Shown: positions 55,782-64,000 of the stretch, piece after piece
How the letters are laid out: each line of letters starts with the position of its first letter
Numbering within the stretch: position 1 is the stretch's first letter
From: Microbacterium sorbitolivorans
GTDB lineage: Bacteria; Actinomycetota; Actinomycetes; Actinomycetales; Microbacteriaceae
Direction of reading: 5' to 3'
Assembly (NCBI RefSeq): GCF_003327285.1
Contig: NZ_KZ848477.1
Span: forward strand, 59,356-123,355
Length of the DNA stretch: 64,000 nt
Notes under the pieces: model-generated
Told to the model about the DNA's origin: nothing
The model's input: the letters and a program-made list of their open reading frames with translations, nothing else
Database searches by the model: none
Made by a program: the position numbers and the translations under genes

Positions 55782-56714
55782 TCAGCGACGCGAAGAAGAG
55801 CGCATGGGCGTCACGCCGAACCCCGTGTACTCGGCCGCAGCGGCACATGCGGCGTCGATGAACGCCCCGGCGAGCGGATTGCGACCGTCCGCAACCGTCG
55901 CAAGCCAGGTGCGCCGGAACTTCTCGCGCGCGATCGATCTGCGTACGCCGGGGTATGGATCCGAGACGCCGAGGGCAGGCAGCAACGAGACCGCAAGGCC
56001 GGCCGCAACCAGGCTTCGCGTCATCGCATGATCCGGCGACCGATGCGCGACCGTCGGGGCAGGAAGGCCCTCGGCAATGAACATGTTGTCGATGATCGGC
56101 GGTGCGCCTTTGTGCCCGATGGCTGAGACGAACGGTTCGCCGACGAGCCGCGAGAGGTCGCTCGCATCTTCGTGGAGTTCTCCACGTTCGATCGACGTCA
56201 TGAGCACAAGTGACTCATCGAAGAGCGGCGTCAGCTGCAACCCGGCAACGCCAACGTCGGGGTATCCCCAGACGAAACCCACGTCAATGTCGCCTGCGAC
56301 AAGGGCATCTGAGACTTCCTCGGTCAATGCGTATTCGCTCAGCGCTACCTGTGCGGCGGGACGTTGCTCCGCAAACTGTGCCAACGCACGCGGCACGATC
56401 GTGGTGCCGGCCGCGCGGAAATAGCCCACCCGCAGTTCGCCGATGTTCCCGCTCGACAGCGCACGCGCGTCGTGCTCGAACTGCCGTGCCTCGTCGATCA
56501 GAAGATCCGCCCGATCAGCGAGGATCCGCGCCGCGACCGATGGGCGGATCGTGCGCGCGGTGCGCTGGAACAATTCGAGCCCCGCCCAAGCCTCGACAGA
56601 GGCGATGTGGCGCGACACCGCGGCATGGCTGTAGCCGGTGCGTCTCGCCGCTTCAGCGACCGATGCTGTGCGCACCACGGCCACAAAGCTCTGCAACGCG
56701 GTCAGGTCAAGCAT
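55782..56714 (-). CDS. LysR-family transcriptional regulator
   Basis: A 310-residue regulator. The N-terminal winged helix is MLDLTALQSFVAVVRTASVAEAARRTGYSHAAVSRHIASVEAWAGLELF. The effector domain follows, with GELRVGYFRAAGTTIVP. Its ATG overlaps the stop of the upstream transporter gene by eight bases, so it likely regulates that transporter. The inducer is unknown. Confidence 0.93.
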   Translation of the reverse strand: MLDLTALQSFVAVVRTASVAEAARRTGYSHAAVSRHIASVEAWAGLELFQRTARTIRPSVAARILADRADLLIDEARQFEHDARALSSGNIGELRVGYFRAAGTTIVPRALAQFAEQRPAAQVALSEYALTEEVSDALVAGDIDVGFVWGYPDVGVAGLQLTPLFDESLVLMTSIERGELHEDASDLSRLVGEPFVSAIGHKGAPPIIDNMFIAEGLPAPTVAHRSPDHAMTRSLVAAGLAVSLLPALGVSDPYPGVRRSIAREKFRRTWLATVADGRNPLAGAFIDAACAAAAEYTGFGVTPMRSSSRR

Positions 56715-57966
56715 GAACGGCCTCCTCCGTTGGCGTTCGCCACACGATCAGTGATGACACCGTCAAGGCACCCGCGAGAATCACGGCAAGACCGTGCTCC
56801 GTGCCGATCATCGTACGAAGCCCAAGCGCAAGTGCGGGCACGGCACTTCCGACGGCTGCGGCGATGTTGAAGCCCAGTCCTCCGGCGGTTGCCCGCACCT
56901 CGCGCGGAAACGCGTCGACGAGCGCGAGGTACACGGGCGTCGCGATGATGCCGATGGGTAATGCAATCGCGACTCCGCCGAGCATCGCACCAGAAAGCGT
57001 CCCGGTGCGCACGGTCACCATCAGGGCGACAAAGCCCACGGCGATCGTGACAAGCCCCAACCGTAGTGTCGTTCGACGACCGATCCGAGAACTCAGACCA
57101 CAGAACGCAAGAATCGCGACGACGAGCATCGCATACGTCGCGGTATTCACCCGCACGGCTTCGCCGCGCGAGAACCCCACGAGCAACATCTCGTTGAGGT
57201 ACCCGCCGAACGCGCAACTGAGCGCGACGTTGTACGAGACAACGACGCCAGCGAAGCGGCTAACCGCACGTCGGTGCTCGCGCAACACCGTGCGCACGGG
57301 AGACACCGCGTTGTCCAACGGCCGTAATGGCTCAACCGCTCGTGCGCGGAGCGCGAGCGCGATGATGCCCAGCGGCGCGGCCGAAGCGAAGAGTGCCCGC
57401 CATCCCCACGACGTCATCTGCTCGTCGGTGATCGTGGCGATCAGTAGCGACGCGACGACGGATCCGGCGAGTGACGCCGCGAACGTGCCTGCGGCGAGCA
57501 CTCCCGCGGCACGCGGACGTTCAGCGGCGGGTGTGCGTTCGAGTGTGAAACACACCGCACTCGACATCTCGCCGCCCACGGCAAAGCCCTGCAGCGCGCG
57601 CAGTGCGCTGAATGCGATCGGCGCGAACAGCCCCGCAACCTCCCACCCCGGCACGATAGCCATCAGCGTGGTCGCAATGCTCATCAACAGCACGCTGAGG
57701 AAGAGCGCGCGGCCGCGACCAGCGCGATCGGCAACGTGGGCGATGACGAGTCCGCCGAGTGGACGGAAGGCGAACGCGACGGCGTAGGCCGTCCAGGTCG
57801 CGAAGAGCGATACGGTCAGGTCATCGCTGGGGAAGATTGCCGCCGCGATGTAGGCCGCGACGATGCCGTAGATGGCGAACTCGTACCACTCGATCGCGTG
57901 GCCTGCCACGGCGACGGCGAGCACGGATCGGCGGCGCAGCGGAGGCGAAACGGGTCGAGGGGTCAT
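56707..57966 (-). CDS. MFS transporter of the metabolite:H+ symporter (MHS) type
   Basis: A 419-residue protein with about 12 spans. Signatures are AGHAIEWYEFAIYGIVAAYIAA near the start and FRPLGGLVIAHVADRAGRGRALFLSVLLMSIATTLMAIVPG, typical of MHS carriers for shikimate, betaine, citrate or similar. A later half-motif is SSRIGRRTTLRLGL. It is first in a two-gene unit with the LysR gene. The substrate is not predictable. Confidence 0.92.
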   Translation of the reverse strand: MTPRPVSPPLRRRSVLAVAVAGHAIEWYEFAIYGIVAAYIAAAIFPSDDLTVSLFATWTAYAVAFAFRPLGGLVIAHVADRAGRGRALFLSVLLMSIATTLMAIVPGWEVAGLFAPIAFSALRALQGFAVGGEMSSAVCFTLERTPAAERPRAAGVLAAGTFAASLAGSVVASLLIATITDEQMTSWGWRALFASAAPLGIIALALRARAVEPLRPLDNAVSPVRTVLREHRRAVSRFAGVVVSYNVALSCAFGGYLNEMLLVGFSRGEAVRVNTATYAMLVVAILAFCGLSSRIGRRTTLRLGLVTIAVGFVALMVTVRTGTLSGAMLGGVAIALPIGIIATPVYLALVDAFPREVRATAGGLGFNIAAAVGSAVPALALGLRTMIGTEHGLAVILAGALTVSSLIVWRTPTEEAVHA

Positions 57967-58018
57967 CCCTCGATCGTGCCGCGCCTATGTTTCCGTTATA
58001 TGGCGGGGCCCGAAAGAC

Positions 58019-59617
58019 TTACGACGTCGTATCGCCCGGCGCGAGCGCTGCTTTGAAGGTCTTCATCAGGATGAGCACGTCGCTCGTGAAGCTCCAGTTC
58101 TCGACGTACGAGAGGTCGAGGCGCACGCTGTCTTCCCACGACAGCGACGAGCGGCCCGACACCTGCCACAGGCCCGTCATGCCCGGCTTCACGAGGAAGC
58201 GGCGGTGCACGTGGTCTTCGTACTGCTCGACCTCGCGCTGGATCGGCGGGCGGGGCCCGACGAGGCTCATGGATCCGCCGAGCACGTTAAACAGCTGGGG
58301 CAGCTCGTCGAGCGAGTACTTGCGCAGTACGCGGCCGACGGGGGTGATGCGCGGGTCGTTCGTCATCTTGAACTGCACCGAGTTGCCCGAGTCTTGCAGG
58401 TCGAGCAACGACTGCAGCTTCGCCTCGGCGTCGGGCACCATCGAGCGGAACTTCCACATTCGGAATTCTTTGCCGTGGCGGCCGATGCGGGCCTGCTTGT
58501 AGATGATGGGGCGACCCGAGGTAACCATCACGAGGATCGAGATCACGATGAGCACGGGGCTGAGCAGCAATAGGATCCCCGCGGATCCGAAAATGTCCAT
58601 CATGCGCTTGACGAAGCGCTGGCCGGGCGAGAAGCGCGGCGTCTCGACGTGCATCAGCGGGAGGCCGGCGACGGGGCGCGTGTGGATGCGGGGTCCCGCG
58701 ATGTCGGTGATGCTCGGCGCGAGCACGAGGTGCTGCTTGCCGGCCTCGAGCGCCCACGAGATCTGCTTCACGCGCTGCGGGCCGAGCTGGTCTGTGCTCG
58801 TGATGACGACGGTGTCGGCGCCCGTGAGGCGCATGGCGCTCTCGACGGATCCGGTACCGCCGAGCACGGGGATGCCGACGGAGCCGAGCGACTGACCGCC
58901 CGCGTCTTGCGCCGAGACGCACGCGCCGGCGACGGTGTAGCCGGCACCCTTCGTGCGCTCGAGCTCGCCGGCGACGTGCTTGATCGACTTCTCGGATCCG
59001 ACGAGCAGCACCCGGGCGGTGTACTCGCCCTTGCGGCGCTTGTTGCGCAGCCACATGCGCCACAAGAAGCGCGTGATGACGAGCAGGATGATGCCGCCGG
59101 GGAGGGCGATGAGAAGGTAGCCGCGCGACGCCTCGATCTTGAGCAGGAAGGCGCCGATGGCGATGAGGCCGAAGACCATGAGGCTGCTGTTGACGACTCG
59201 GCGGTACTCCGTGTCACCGACGCCGATGACGCGGTCGGAACGGGTGTCGGAGACCGCGAGCGTGATCATCCAGAGCGCAACGATGAGAACCGATAGCGCG
59301 AAGTACGAGGTGATGCCGGGCCAGGCCTGGATCGGCATCTGCACCTGCTTGTGGAAACCGAGCCAGCCGCCCTGTGCGCCGAAGACGGCGATGCAGATGA
59401 CGATGAAGTCGGTGATGCGCAGGTAGGAGGCGTAGCGCGCGCGCCAATTGCGAACTCCACGGGGCTTCGCCGTCTGCACCGGGATGGAGCCGGTTGCCGT
59501 GCGGATAATCGCGGGAAACTCGCTCGTCGAAGCGCGGGATGCGCCGTCGCTGACGATCTCGGTGATTCCGCTGGCGGTGCTCTCTGAATCTGCGCCGCGC
59601 GTGATCTCGGTCGTCAA
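58019..59617 (-). CDS. Polyprenyl-phosphate sugar transferase (WcaJ/ExoY-like)
   Basis: A 532-residue integral membrane enzyme that starts a lipid-linked polysaccharide by moving a sugar phosphate onto undecaprenyl phosphate. Five hydrophobic spans lie in the first half, and the last 200 residues are the bacterial sugar transferase domain: RFSPGQRFVKRMMDIFGSAGILLLL, YKQARIGRHGKEFRMWKFRSM, and LRKYSLDELPQLFNVLGGSMSLVGPRPP. The start is TTG 59617 with GAGAGGA seven bases upstream; residues further upstream in frame are not conserved. It reads away from the 59748 gene. Confidence 0.94.
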   Translation of the reverse strand: MTTEITRGADSESTASGITEIVSDGASRASTSEFPAIIRTATGSIPVQTAKPRGVRNWRARYASYLRITDFIVICIAVFGAQGGWLGFHKQVQMPIQAWPGITSYFALSVLIVALWMITLAVSDTRSDRVIGVGDTEYRRVVNSSLMVFGLIAIGAFLLKIEASRGYLLIALPGGIILLVITRFLWRMWLRNKRRKGEYTARVLLVGSEKSIKHVAGELERTKGAGYTVAGACVSAQDAGGQSLGSVGIPVLGGTGSVESAMRLTGADTVVITSTDQLGPQRVKQISWALEAGKQHLVLAPSITDIAGPRIHTRPVAGLPLMHVETPRFSPGQRFVKRMMDIFGSAGILLLLSPVLIVISILVMVTSGRPIIYKQARIGRHGKEFRMWKFRSMVPDAEAKLQSLLDLQDSGNSVQFKMTNDPRITPVGRVLRKYSLDELPQLFNVLGGSMSLVGPRPPIQREVEQYEDHVHRRFLVKPGMTGLWQVSGRSSLSWEDSVRLDLSYVENWSFTSDVLILMKTFKAALAPGDTTS

Positions 59618-59747
59618 GCGTCTGTCCTCTCCCCTGCCGGTTGGCCGCACCGGCTTGAAAATAATAACGCACTGCCAGCTTCCACACAGGGAGGTTACCG
59701 AGTGCTTCCTACAGGCCACGCGAACCGCGCCGACCTAGACTGGCCCA

Positions 59748-61577
59748 ATGCAGAACTCTGTCGCGCCCGGCACCGCTTCTTCGAACGTGCCCGCTCGGCC
59801 CGCCGCGAAAAAGCGGAAGCGCCGCGCGAAGGCGATCACATGGACGATCGTGGGGGTTTTCGTCTTCTGCCTCGCTGCTATGGGAGTGAGCGCGTTTGTC
59901 GCCAAGAGCGCCGTCGACACGCTGATGTCTGAGGCGAAGGCGCTGGCGAACGACATCGACGACTCAGCGAAAACCCAGAGCCACGTCGACGAAATGGTGT
60001 CGGCCGCGAGCCGCGCCCACTGGGCGACGGCCCACCCGATCTGGCGCGCGACCGAGATCCTGCCTTATGTGGGCGATGACCTGCGCGCCGTGCGCCTGTT
60101 GGCACGCACCGCCGACTCGCTCGTGTCTGATGTCGCGGCGCCACTGCTCGACTTTGACCTCTCTTCGATTGGCCCGACAGATGGCGCGCTCAACGTCGAT
60201 GCCGTCGCGGAGCTCGGAAAAAAGATCGAAGAGGTCGCGCCAGCCGCGCAGGATGCGCAGATTCGGCTGATTGCCGACGGCATCGACACGGACAATCTGC
60301 TCGGCCCGCTACAGGGCCCCGTGACCCAGGTTGAGGACGTGCTGAATCAGACAGCCGATGTGCTCCGCCGCCTGGCCGTACTCTCACCGCGCCTGCCCCA
60401 GATGTTGGGCGCGGACACTCCGCAGAATTACCTTGTGCTCGTCCAGAACACGGCAGAGATGCGCACCCTGGGTGGCAACCCTGGCTCGATGATGATGCTT
60501 ACTGTCGATAACGGCCGCATGGAGATCACGCAGACTGCAAGCCAGGCCGACGTCAACTCGGGCCGTGCCGAATCTGTTGCCCCGCTCAACCCGTGGACAG
60601 AAGCCCTCTACACCGATCGAGTGGGCCGCTATATCCAGGACACGACGATGACGCCCGACTTTGCCCAGACCGCGTATCTCGCGCGCGCGTTTTGGAGCGA
60701 AACGCTCGGTGACCCAGGTAACGCTGTCATCGCAATTGACCCCGTGTTGCTGAGCTACATCATGAAAGCCACCGGCCCTGTCGAGCTCGAGGACGGTACG
60801 ACGCTTAACTCCAACAACGTCGTCAACCAGCTATTGAGCAAGGTCTACGAACGGTTCCCGTTAAATTACGGTCCCGACATCGAGAAGCAAGACGCATTCT
60901 TTGCTGCCGCCTCCGGATCAATCTTCGGCAAGCTCACGTCTGCACAGACAAACCTGTTCAGCCTCGTGAAGCAACTCAACAAGGGCTATGAGGAAGGCCG
61001 CATTCTCTTCGCTTCGACCGATGCAGTGGAAGCTAAGGCTGTCTCGAACACGCTTTTTAACGGCCCCTTGCACGACGCCAGCAACACCGAGAACACGACG
61101 CTCGGTGTGTTCGTCAACGACAACACCGAGGGCAAGCTCGACTACTACACAGACATGAGCGTCGCTGCTTCGAGCAACGTCTGCTCCGTGGGCGACGATG
61201 ACGACAAGACCTACACAGTCGAAGCGACCTACAACTACAACCTGAAGCCCGAACAGGTCGCAGGTCTGCCAGCGTACGTCTCGACCGGTCGATACTTCGA
61301 GAAAGGGCTCAAGTCGACGAACCTTGTCTTCTACGGCCCTGTCGGCAGCACCTTTGTGTCGGCGAAACTCGACGGTGCTGACTTCGTCCCCCAGGCCGGC
61401 ACGAACGACCTAGGGCGTCAAGCAGTGCTGATCAACTTTGAGAGCGAGCCATCAACGACACACACGCTCGAAGTGACGTTTTCGGCACCTCCAGGAACAT
61501 ATGGGCCGATCGATGTGCGCACGACTCCGATGATCAAGGATGTGCCTGTCACGATCGACGAGCCGAGCTGCGGCTGA
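59748..61577 (+). CDS. DUF4012-domain exported protein
   Basis: A 609-residue protein: basic N-terminus, one membrane span (ITWTIVGVFVFCLAAMGVSAFVA, about residues 30-52), then a large outer domain with the DUF4012 core: YLVLVQNTAEMRTLGGNPGSMMMLTVDNGRME and a later VSTGRYFEKGL. Such proteins occur next to polysaccharide genes in actinobacteria; the molecular function is unknown. GGATCC is absent from it and GC is lower than in the rest of the window, suggesting transfer. It is followed one base later by a glycosyltransferase. Confidence 0.9.
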   Translation: MQNSVAPGTASSNVPARPAAKKRKRRAKAITWTIVGVFVFCLAAMGVSAFVAKSAVDTLMSEAKALANDIDDSAKTQSHVDEMVSAASRAHWATAHPIWRATEILPYVGDDLRAVRLLARTADSLVSDVAAPLLDFDLSSIGPTDGALNVDAVAELGKKIEEVAPAAQDAQIRLIADGIDTDNLLGPLQGPVTQVEDVLNQTADVLRRLAVLSPRLPQMLGADTPQNYLVLVQNTAEMRTLGGNPGSMMMLTVDNGRMEITQTASQADVNSGRAESVAPLNPWTEALYTDRVGRYIQDTTMTPDFAQTAYLARAFWSETLGDPGNAVIAIDPVLLSYIMKATGPVELEDGTTLNSNNVVNQLLSKVYERFPLNYGPDIEKQDAFFAAASGSIFGKLTSAQTNLFSLVKQLNKGYEEGRILFASTDAVEAKAVSNTLFNGPLHDASNTENTTLGVFVNDNTEGKLDYYTDMSVAASSNVCSVGDDDDKTYTVEATYNYNLKPEQVAGLPAYVSTGRYFEKGLKSTNLVFYGPVGSTFVSAKLDGADFVPQAGTNDLGRQAVLINFESEPSTTHTLEVTFSAPPGTYGPIDVRTTPMIKDVPVTIDEPSCG

Positions 61578-61578
61578 T

Positions 61579-62673
61579 ATGAGCGGACTGATCGTGCACG
61601 AGTGGCTGGCTCCCGCTGGCGGCTCTGAGAATGTATTCGGCGCAATCGCAGAGGCGTTCCCCGATGCCGAACGTTGGTGTCTGTGGAAAGAGTCAGACCG
61701 TTTCGACCCAGTAAATGAGACGTGGCTCGCGCGTACCCCGCTAAAGGGCCGGAAAGCACTCGCTCTCCCCTTCATGCCTGCAGTGTGGCGTACGCTCCCG
61801 AAACGCAATGCCGATTGGGTGCTGACGAGCTCACACCTCTTTGCCCATCATGCCCAGTTTGGCGGCCCTGCCGCCAAAGCGCCCAAATTGGTCTATGCAC
61901 ACACACCTGCACGATATATTTGGGTGCCAGAGCTTGACGCGCGTGGAAACAACCTCCCTGCGCGGCTCGCGTCGCGCATGCTAAAGCCACTTGACAAGAA
62001 GCGCGCGCAAGAGCCAATCGCGATAGCAGCCAACAGTCATTTCATCGCTAATCGGATTGCAGAGACATGGGACCGTGAGGCTGAGGTCATCTACCCAAAT
62101 GTCGATGTCTCCAAATTTGCGATCGAACCGACTCTCAGCGCAAGCGACGAACTACTGCTCACGCAACTACCTGAACAGTATGTCCTCGGATTCTCACGCT
62201 TCGTTCCTTACAAGCGACTTGACGCAGCGATCGATGCAGGGAGAGTTTCTGGACTTCCAGTCGTTCTCGCCGGTGGAGGAGACGATGAGAGCCGGCTTCG
62301 CGCGTATGCCGACTCAGTGCATCCTGGCAAGGTTAGGTTCGTCCTAAATCCGCCTGACGCGCTACTTTCAGCAATTCTTCGTCGCGCGACTGTTCTGGTG
62401 TTCGCCCCCGTCGAAGACTTCGGGATTATCCCTGTCGAAGCAATGGCTGCTGGTACTCCGGTCATCGTAAATGCAATTGGCGGGGCCGTCGAATCAGTCA
62501 TTGACGGCGTGACGGGCGCTCATGTGCACGACTGGGATGACGACGCAGAGTTGCGGGACGCCGTCGCTCGATCTATCCGCTGCGACGCTAATGCATGCAA
62601 GCAACGTGCGTCCCAGTTTGACTCGACCATCTTCAAAGAACGTCTCCGCGACTTCGTTTTGAAGCACCAGTAG
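61579..62673 (+). CDS. Family 4 glycosyltransferase
   Basis: A 364-residue GT-B enzyme: MSGLIVHEWLAPAGGSENVF at the N-terminus, then VLGFSRFVPYKRLDAAIDAG and the donor-site block FAPVEDFGIIPVEAMAAGTPVIVNAIGG (EX7E), both typical of GT4. It would extend the polysaccharide started by the 58019 product. ATG 61579 comes two bases after the previous stop. Base use is lower in GC and codon choice is less biased than in the ribosomal genes, as for its neighbour. Confidence 0.93.
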   Translation: MSGLIVHEWLAPAGGSENVFGAIAEAFPDAERWCLWKESDRFDPVNETWLARTPLKGRKALALPFMPAVWRTLPKRNADWVLTSSHLFAHHAQFGGPAAKAPKLVYAHTPARYIWVPELDARGNNLPARLASRMLKPLDKKRAQEPIAIAANSHFIANRIAETWDREAEVIYPNVDVSKFAIEPTLSASDELLLTQLPEQYVLGFSRFVPYKRLDAAIDAGRVSGLPVVLAGGGDDESRLRAYADSVHPGKVRFVLNPPDALLSAILRRATVLVFAPVEDFGIIPVEAMAAGTPVIVNAIGGAVESVIDGVTGAHVHDWDDDAELRDAVARSIRCDANACKQRASQFDSTIFKERLRDFVLKHQ

Positions 62674-62855
62674 CTCTCCTCACCCGACGACCGGCCCATT
62701 GCCTGGACATTCACATCAACTTTGTCGCAGAGGTGCCCAGCCTCGGACCGACCGTGAGTAATCACCAAGAATAAAGCAAGACTCGGCTCTCCTAGCTCCG
62801 CATATCGCGCCGTGGCACGGCGGGAAGCTTGACATCTTCTTGACTCGACGAGCGT

Positions 62856-63857
62856 CTAGATGTAGGAGGCCAGCACGTTGTTGACGCATGCAGGTGTCGC
62901 CGAAGCGGGCGGCTTCCCGCGGTGCGCACCGTGGGGCCGGTGGTAGTTGTAGTGCAGGTTCCACGTCGTCAAGGCGCTCGCGCGCTGGGCTTCCGAGGTC
63001 CAGGTCCGTGCGCAGAGGAGCTCTTCGGAGAGGATGCGGTTGTACCGTTCGATTTTCCCGTTGTGCTTGGGCGTGTAGGGCTTCGTGCGCCGATGCTCCG
63101 CGCCGTTCAGCACCTCTGCGAAGGCTCTGGAGCGGTAGCAAGAGCCGTTGTCCGTGATGATCCGTTCGATCTTGACGATGCCGTGCTGGGTGAACCAGTC
63201 GCGCGCTCGTTCAAGGAACGCGATGGCAGTGGATGCTTGTTCGTTCTCCAGCGCTTCGGTGTAGGCCAGGCGGGTATGTCCGTCGATCGCCGAGTGCAGG
63301 TAGATGTACCCGGCGCGTGCGCCGCGCGTCTTGGTGCGAGCGACGGCCTTCGCCTCGCTGCTCCCCCTGCCGAATGCGCGCCAGCCACCACCATCGGGGA
63401 TACGCCCGGTCTTCTTCACATCAAGGTGGACCATGTGCCCCGGGTGCTTGGCGACGATCTTGCGCACCTCGCGGTTGTTCTCCCCGTCGGGGTCGATGAA
63501 TCGCCGCCGGTTCAGACCGAGCTGGTCGAGGTATCTCGTGACCGTGCGTCGGCTGATCGTGACGTCGTCCGCGACCAACTCGAAGGCGATCCGTGCAGCA
63601 GGCCACTTTCTTTCCCGTCGCATGATTTCGATCTTCGCGACGGTCTCACCGGGTGTCGCAGTCGGCTGACGGATCGGCGCGGAGGAACGATCGCGCAGAC
63701 CGAGTTCTCCGAATCGCCGATACCGGTTCACCCACTTCGAGGCGGTCGCGCGTGAGATCCCCATCTCGGCCGCGACATGCGCGATCGGACGGGTTCTGCA
63801 ACGCTCCACCAGCCGGCGCCGTCCCTCGGGAGTCAACGGAGCGTTGCGGTGAACCAT
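62856..63857 (-). mobile_element. IS481-family transposase
   Basis: A complete 333-residue DDE transposase. An N-terminal helix-turn-helix (HVAAEMGISRATASKWVNRYRRFGE) precedes the catalytic residues: D in HMVHLDVKKTGRIP, D in RIITDNGSCY and E in NGKIERYNRILSEE. The C-terminus has NYHRPHGAHRGKPPAS, a common IS481 ending. No intact terminal inverted repeats could be picked out by eye. A second, partial transposase gene follows in the same direction at 63877. Confidence 0.93.
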
Positions 63858-63876
63858 CGCCGACTCCTTATCCGGC

Positions 63877-64000
63877 TCATCGTGTTTGAGGGTGTAGTAG
63901 CGGTTTGAAGCCGCCGGTCTCGAGCAAGCTCCTGGCGATGTAGTTGGTCAGGTTCCGGAACCCCAGGGCGGTGCCGCGGAGATGCTCGAGACGTCCGTTG
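63877..64000 (-). mobile_element. C-terminal part of an ISL3-type transposase (cut by the window edge)
   Basis: The minus strand encodes 40 residues ending with NGRLEHLRGTALGFRNLTNY, IARSLLETGGFKPLLHPQTR and a stop. This matches the C-terminus of ISL3-family transposases (NGRLEHLRGTALGFRNLTNY is a very typical block). The gene continues to the right beyond the window. It starts 19 bases from the IS481 gene, so one element may be inserted in the other. Confidence 0.85.

Noticed and set aside
62674..62855. IS481 left terminal repeat
   Set aside because: I compared both flanks of the transposase and found no clear inverted repeat of 15 bases or more.

Overview
This 64 kb window is chromosomal DNA from a high-GC Gram-positive bacterium, most likely a member of the Actinobacteria close to Microbacterium (Microbacteriaceae). 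The evidence is a mostly high-GC sequence with GTG/TTG starts, a long acidic extension on ribosomal protein L17, a HadA/HadB-like dehydratase pair beside murB, a fused RmlC-RmlD protein, a DUF222/HNH (13E12-type) gene, and a DtxR/IdeR-like operator before an iron-uptake operon. The family assignment is inference; no rRNA gene is present.

Layout. 0-1.3 kb: long palindromes around a frameshifted AbiEi/DUF559-type gene. 1.3-15.4 kb: mostly minus-strand housekeeping genes: murB, the dehydratase pair, a TSUP permease, a histidine kinase/response regulator/DUF4097 operon, a four-gene siderophore ABC importer behind a DtxR-like box, a DUF1275 membrane protein, tRNA-Met and tRNA-Thr, an M23 cell-wall peptidase, an inositol-monophosphatase-family enzyme and a membrane protein. 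15.5-33.1 kb: tRNA-Tyr, then the minus-strand S10-spc-alpha block (rpsJ to rplQ), with secY-adk-map and two DsbA-like genes inside it. No S14 gene lies between L5 and S8. 33.5-43.3 kb: surface-polysaccharide genes (GtrA, two family-2 glycosyltransferases, a large YfhO-like membrane protein, rmlA, rmlB and fused rmlCD for dTDP-rhamnose) and a serine hydrolase. 43.7-50.3 kb: accessory genes: an HNH endonuclease-like gene behind a tandem-duplicated leader, an Imm-like orphan, a TRAFAC-like GTPase with a small partner, and an AbiE-like toxin-antitoxin pair between imperfect direct repeats. 50.4-58 kb: a beta-helix/double-AAA+ protein, a lipoprotein asparaginase homologue, a LysR regulator and an MHS-type transporter. 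58-64 kb: a sugar-phosphate transferase, a DUF4012 protein, a family-4 glycosyltransferase, an IS481 transposase and the end of an ISL3-type transposase.

Two sequence-scale features stand out. First, the palindrome GGATCC occurs about 150 times by my eye count, against roughly 20 expected from base composition. It is almost absent from the AbiE-like locus and absent from 59.7-64 kb, so it may act as a marker of native DNA. Second, gene ends carry several families of perfect or near-perfect palindromic and tandem repeats, each built on its own word. One family also appears in frame inside the HNH gene, and GGATCC-rich sequence forms a Gly/Ala/Ser insertion inside the RmlD half of RmlCD.

The best candidates for something undescribed are the beta-helix/double-AAA+ protein with its small downstream neighbour, the GTPase/partner pair next to an Imm-like gene, and the palindrome-word repeat families together with the GGATCC signature.
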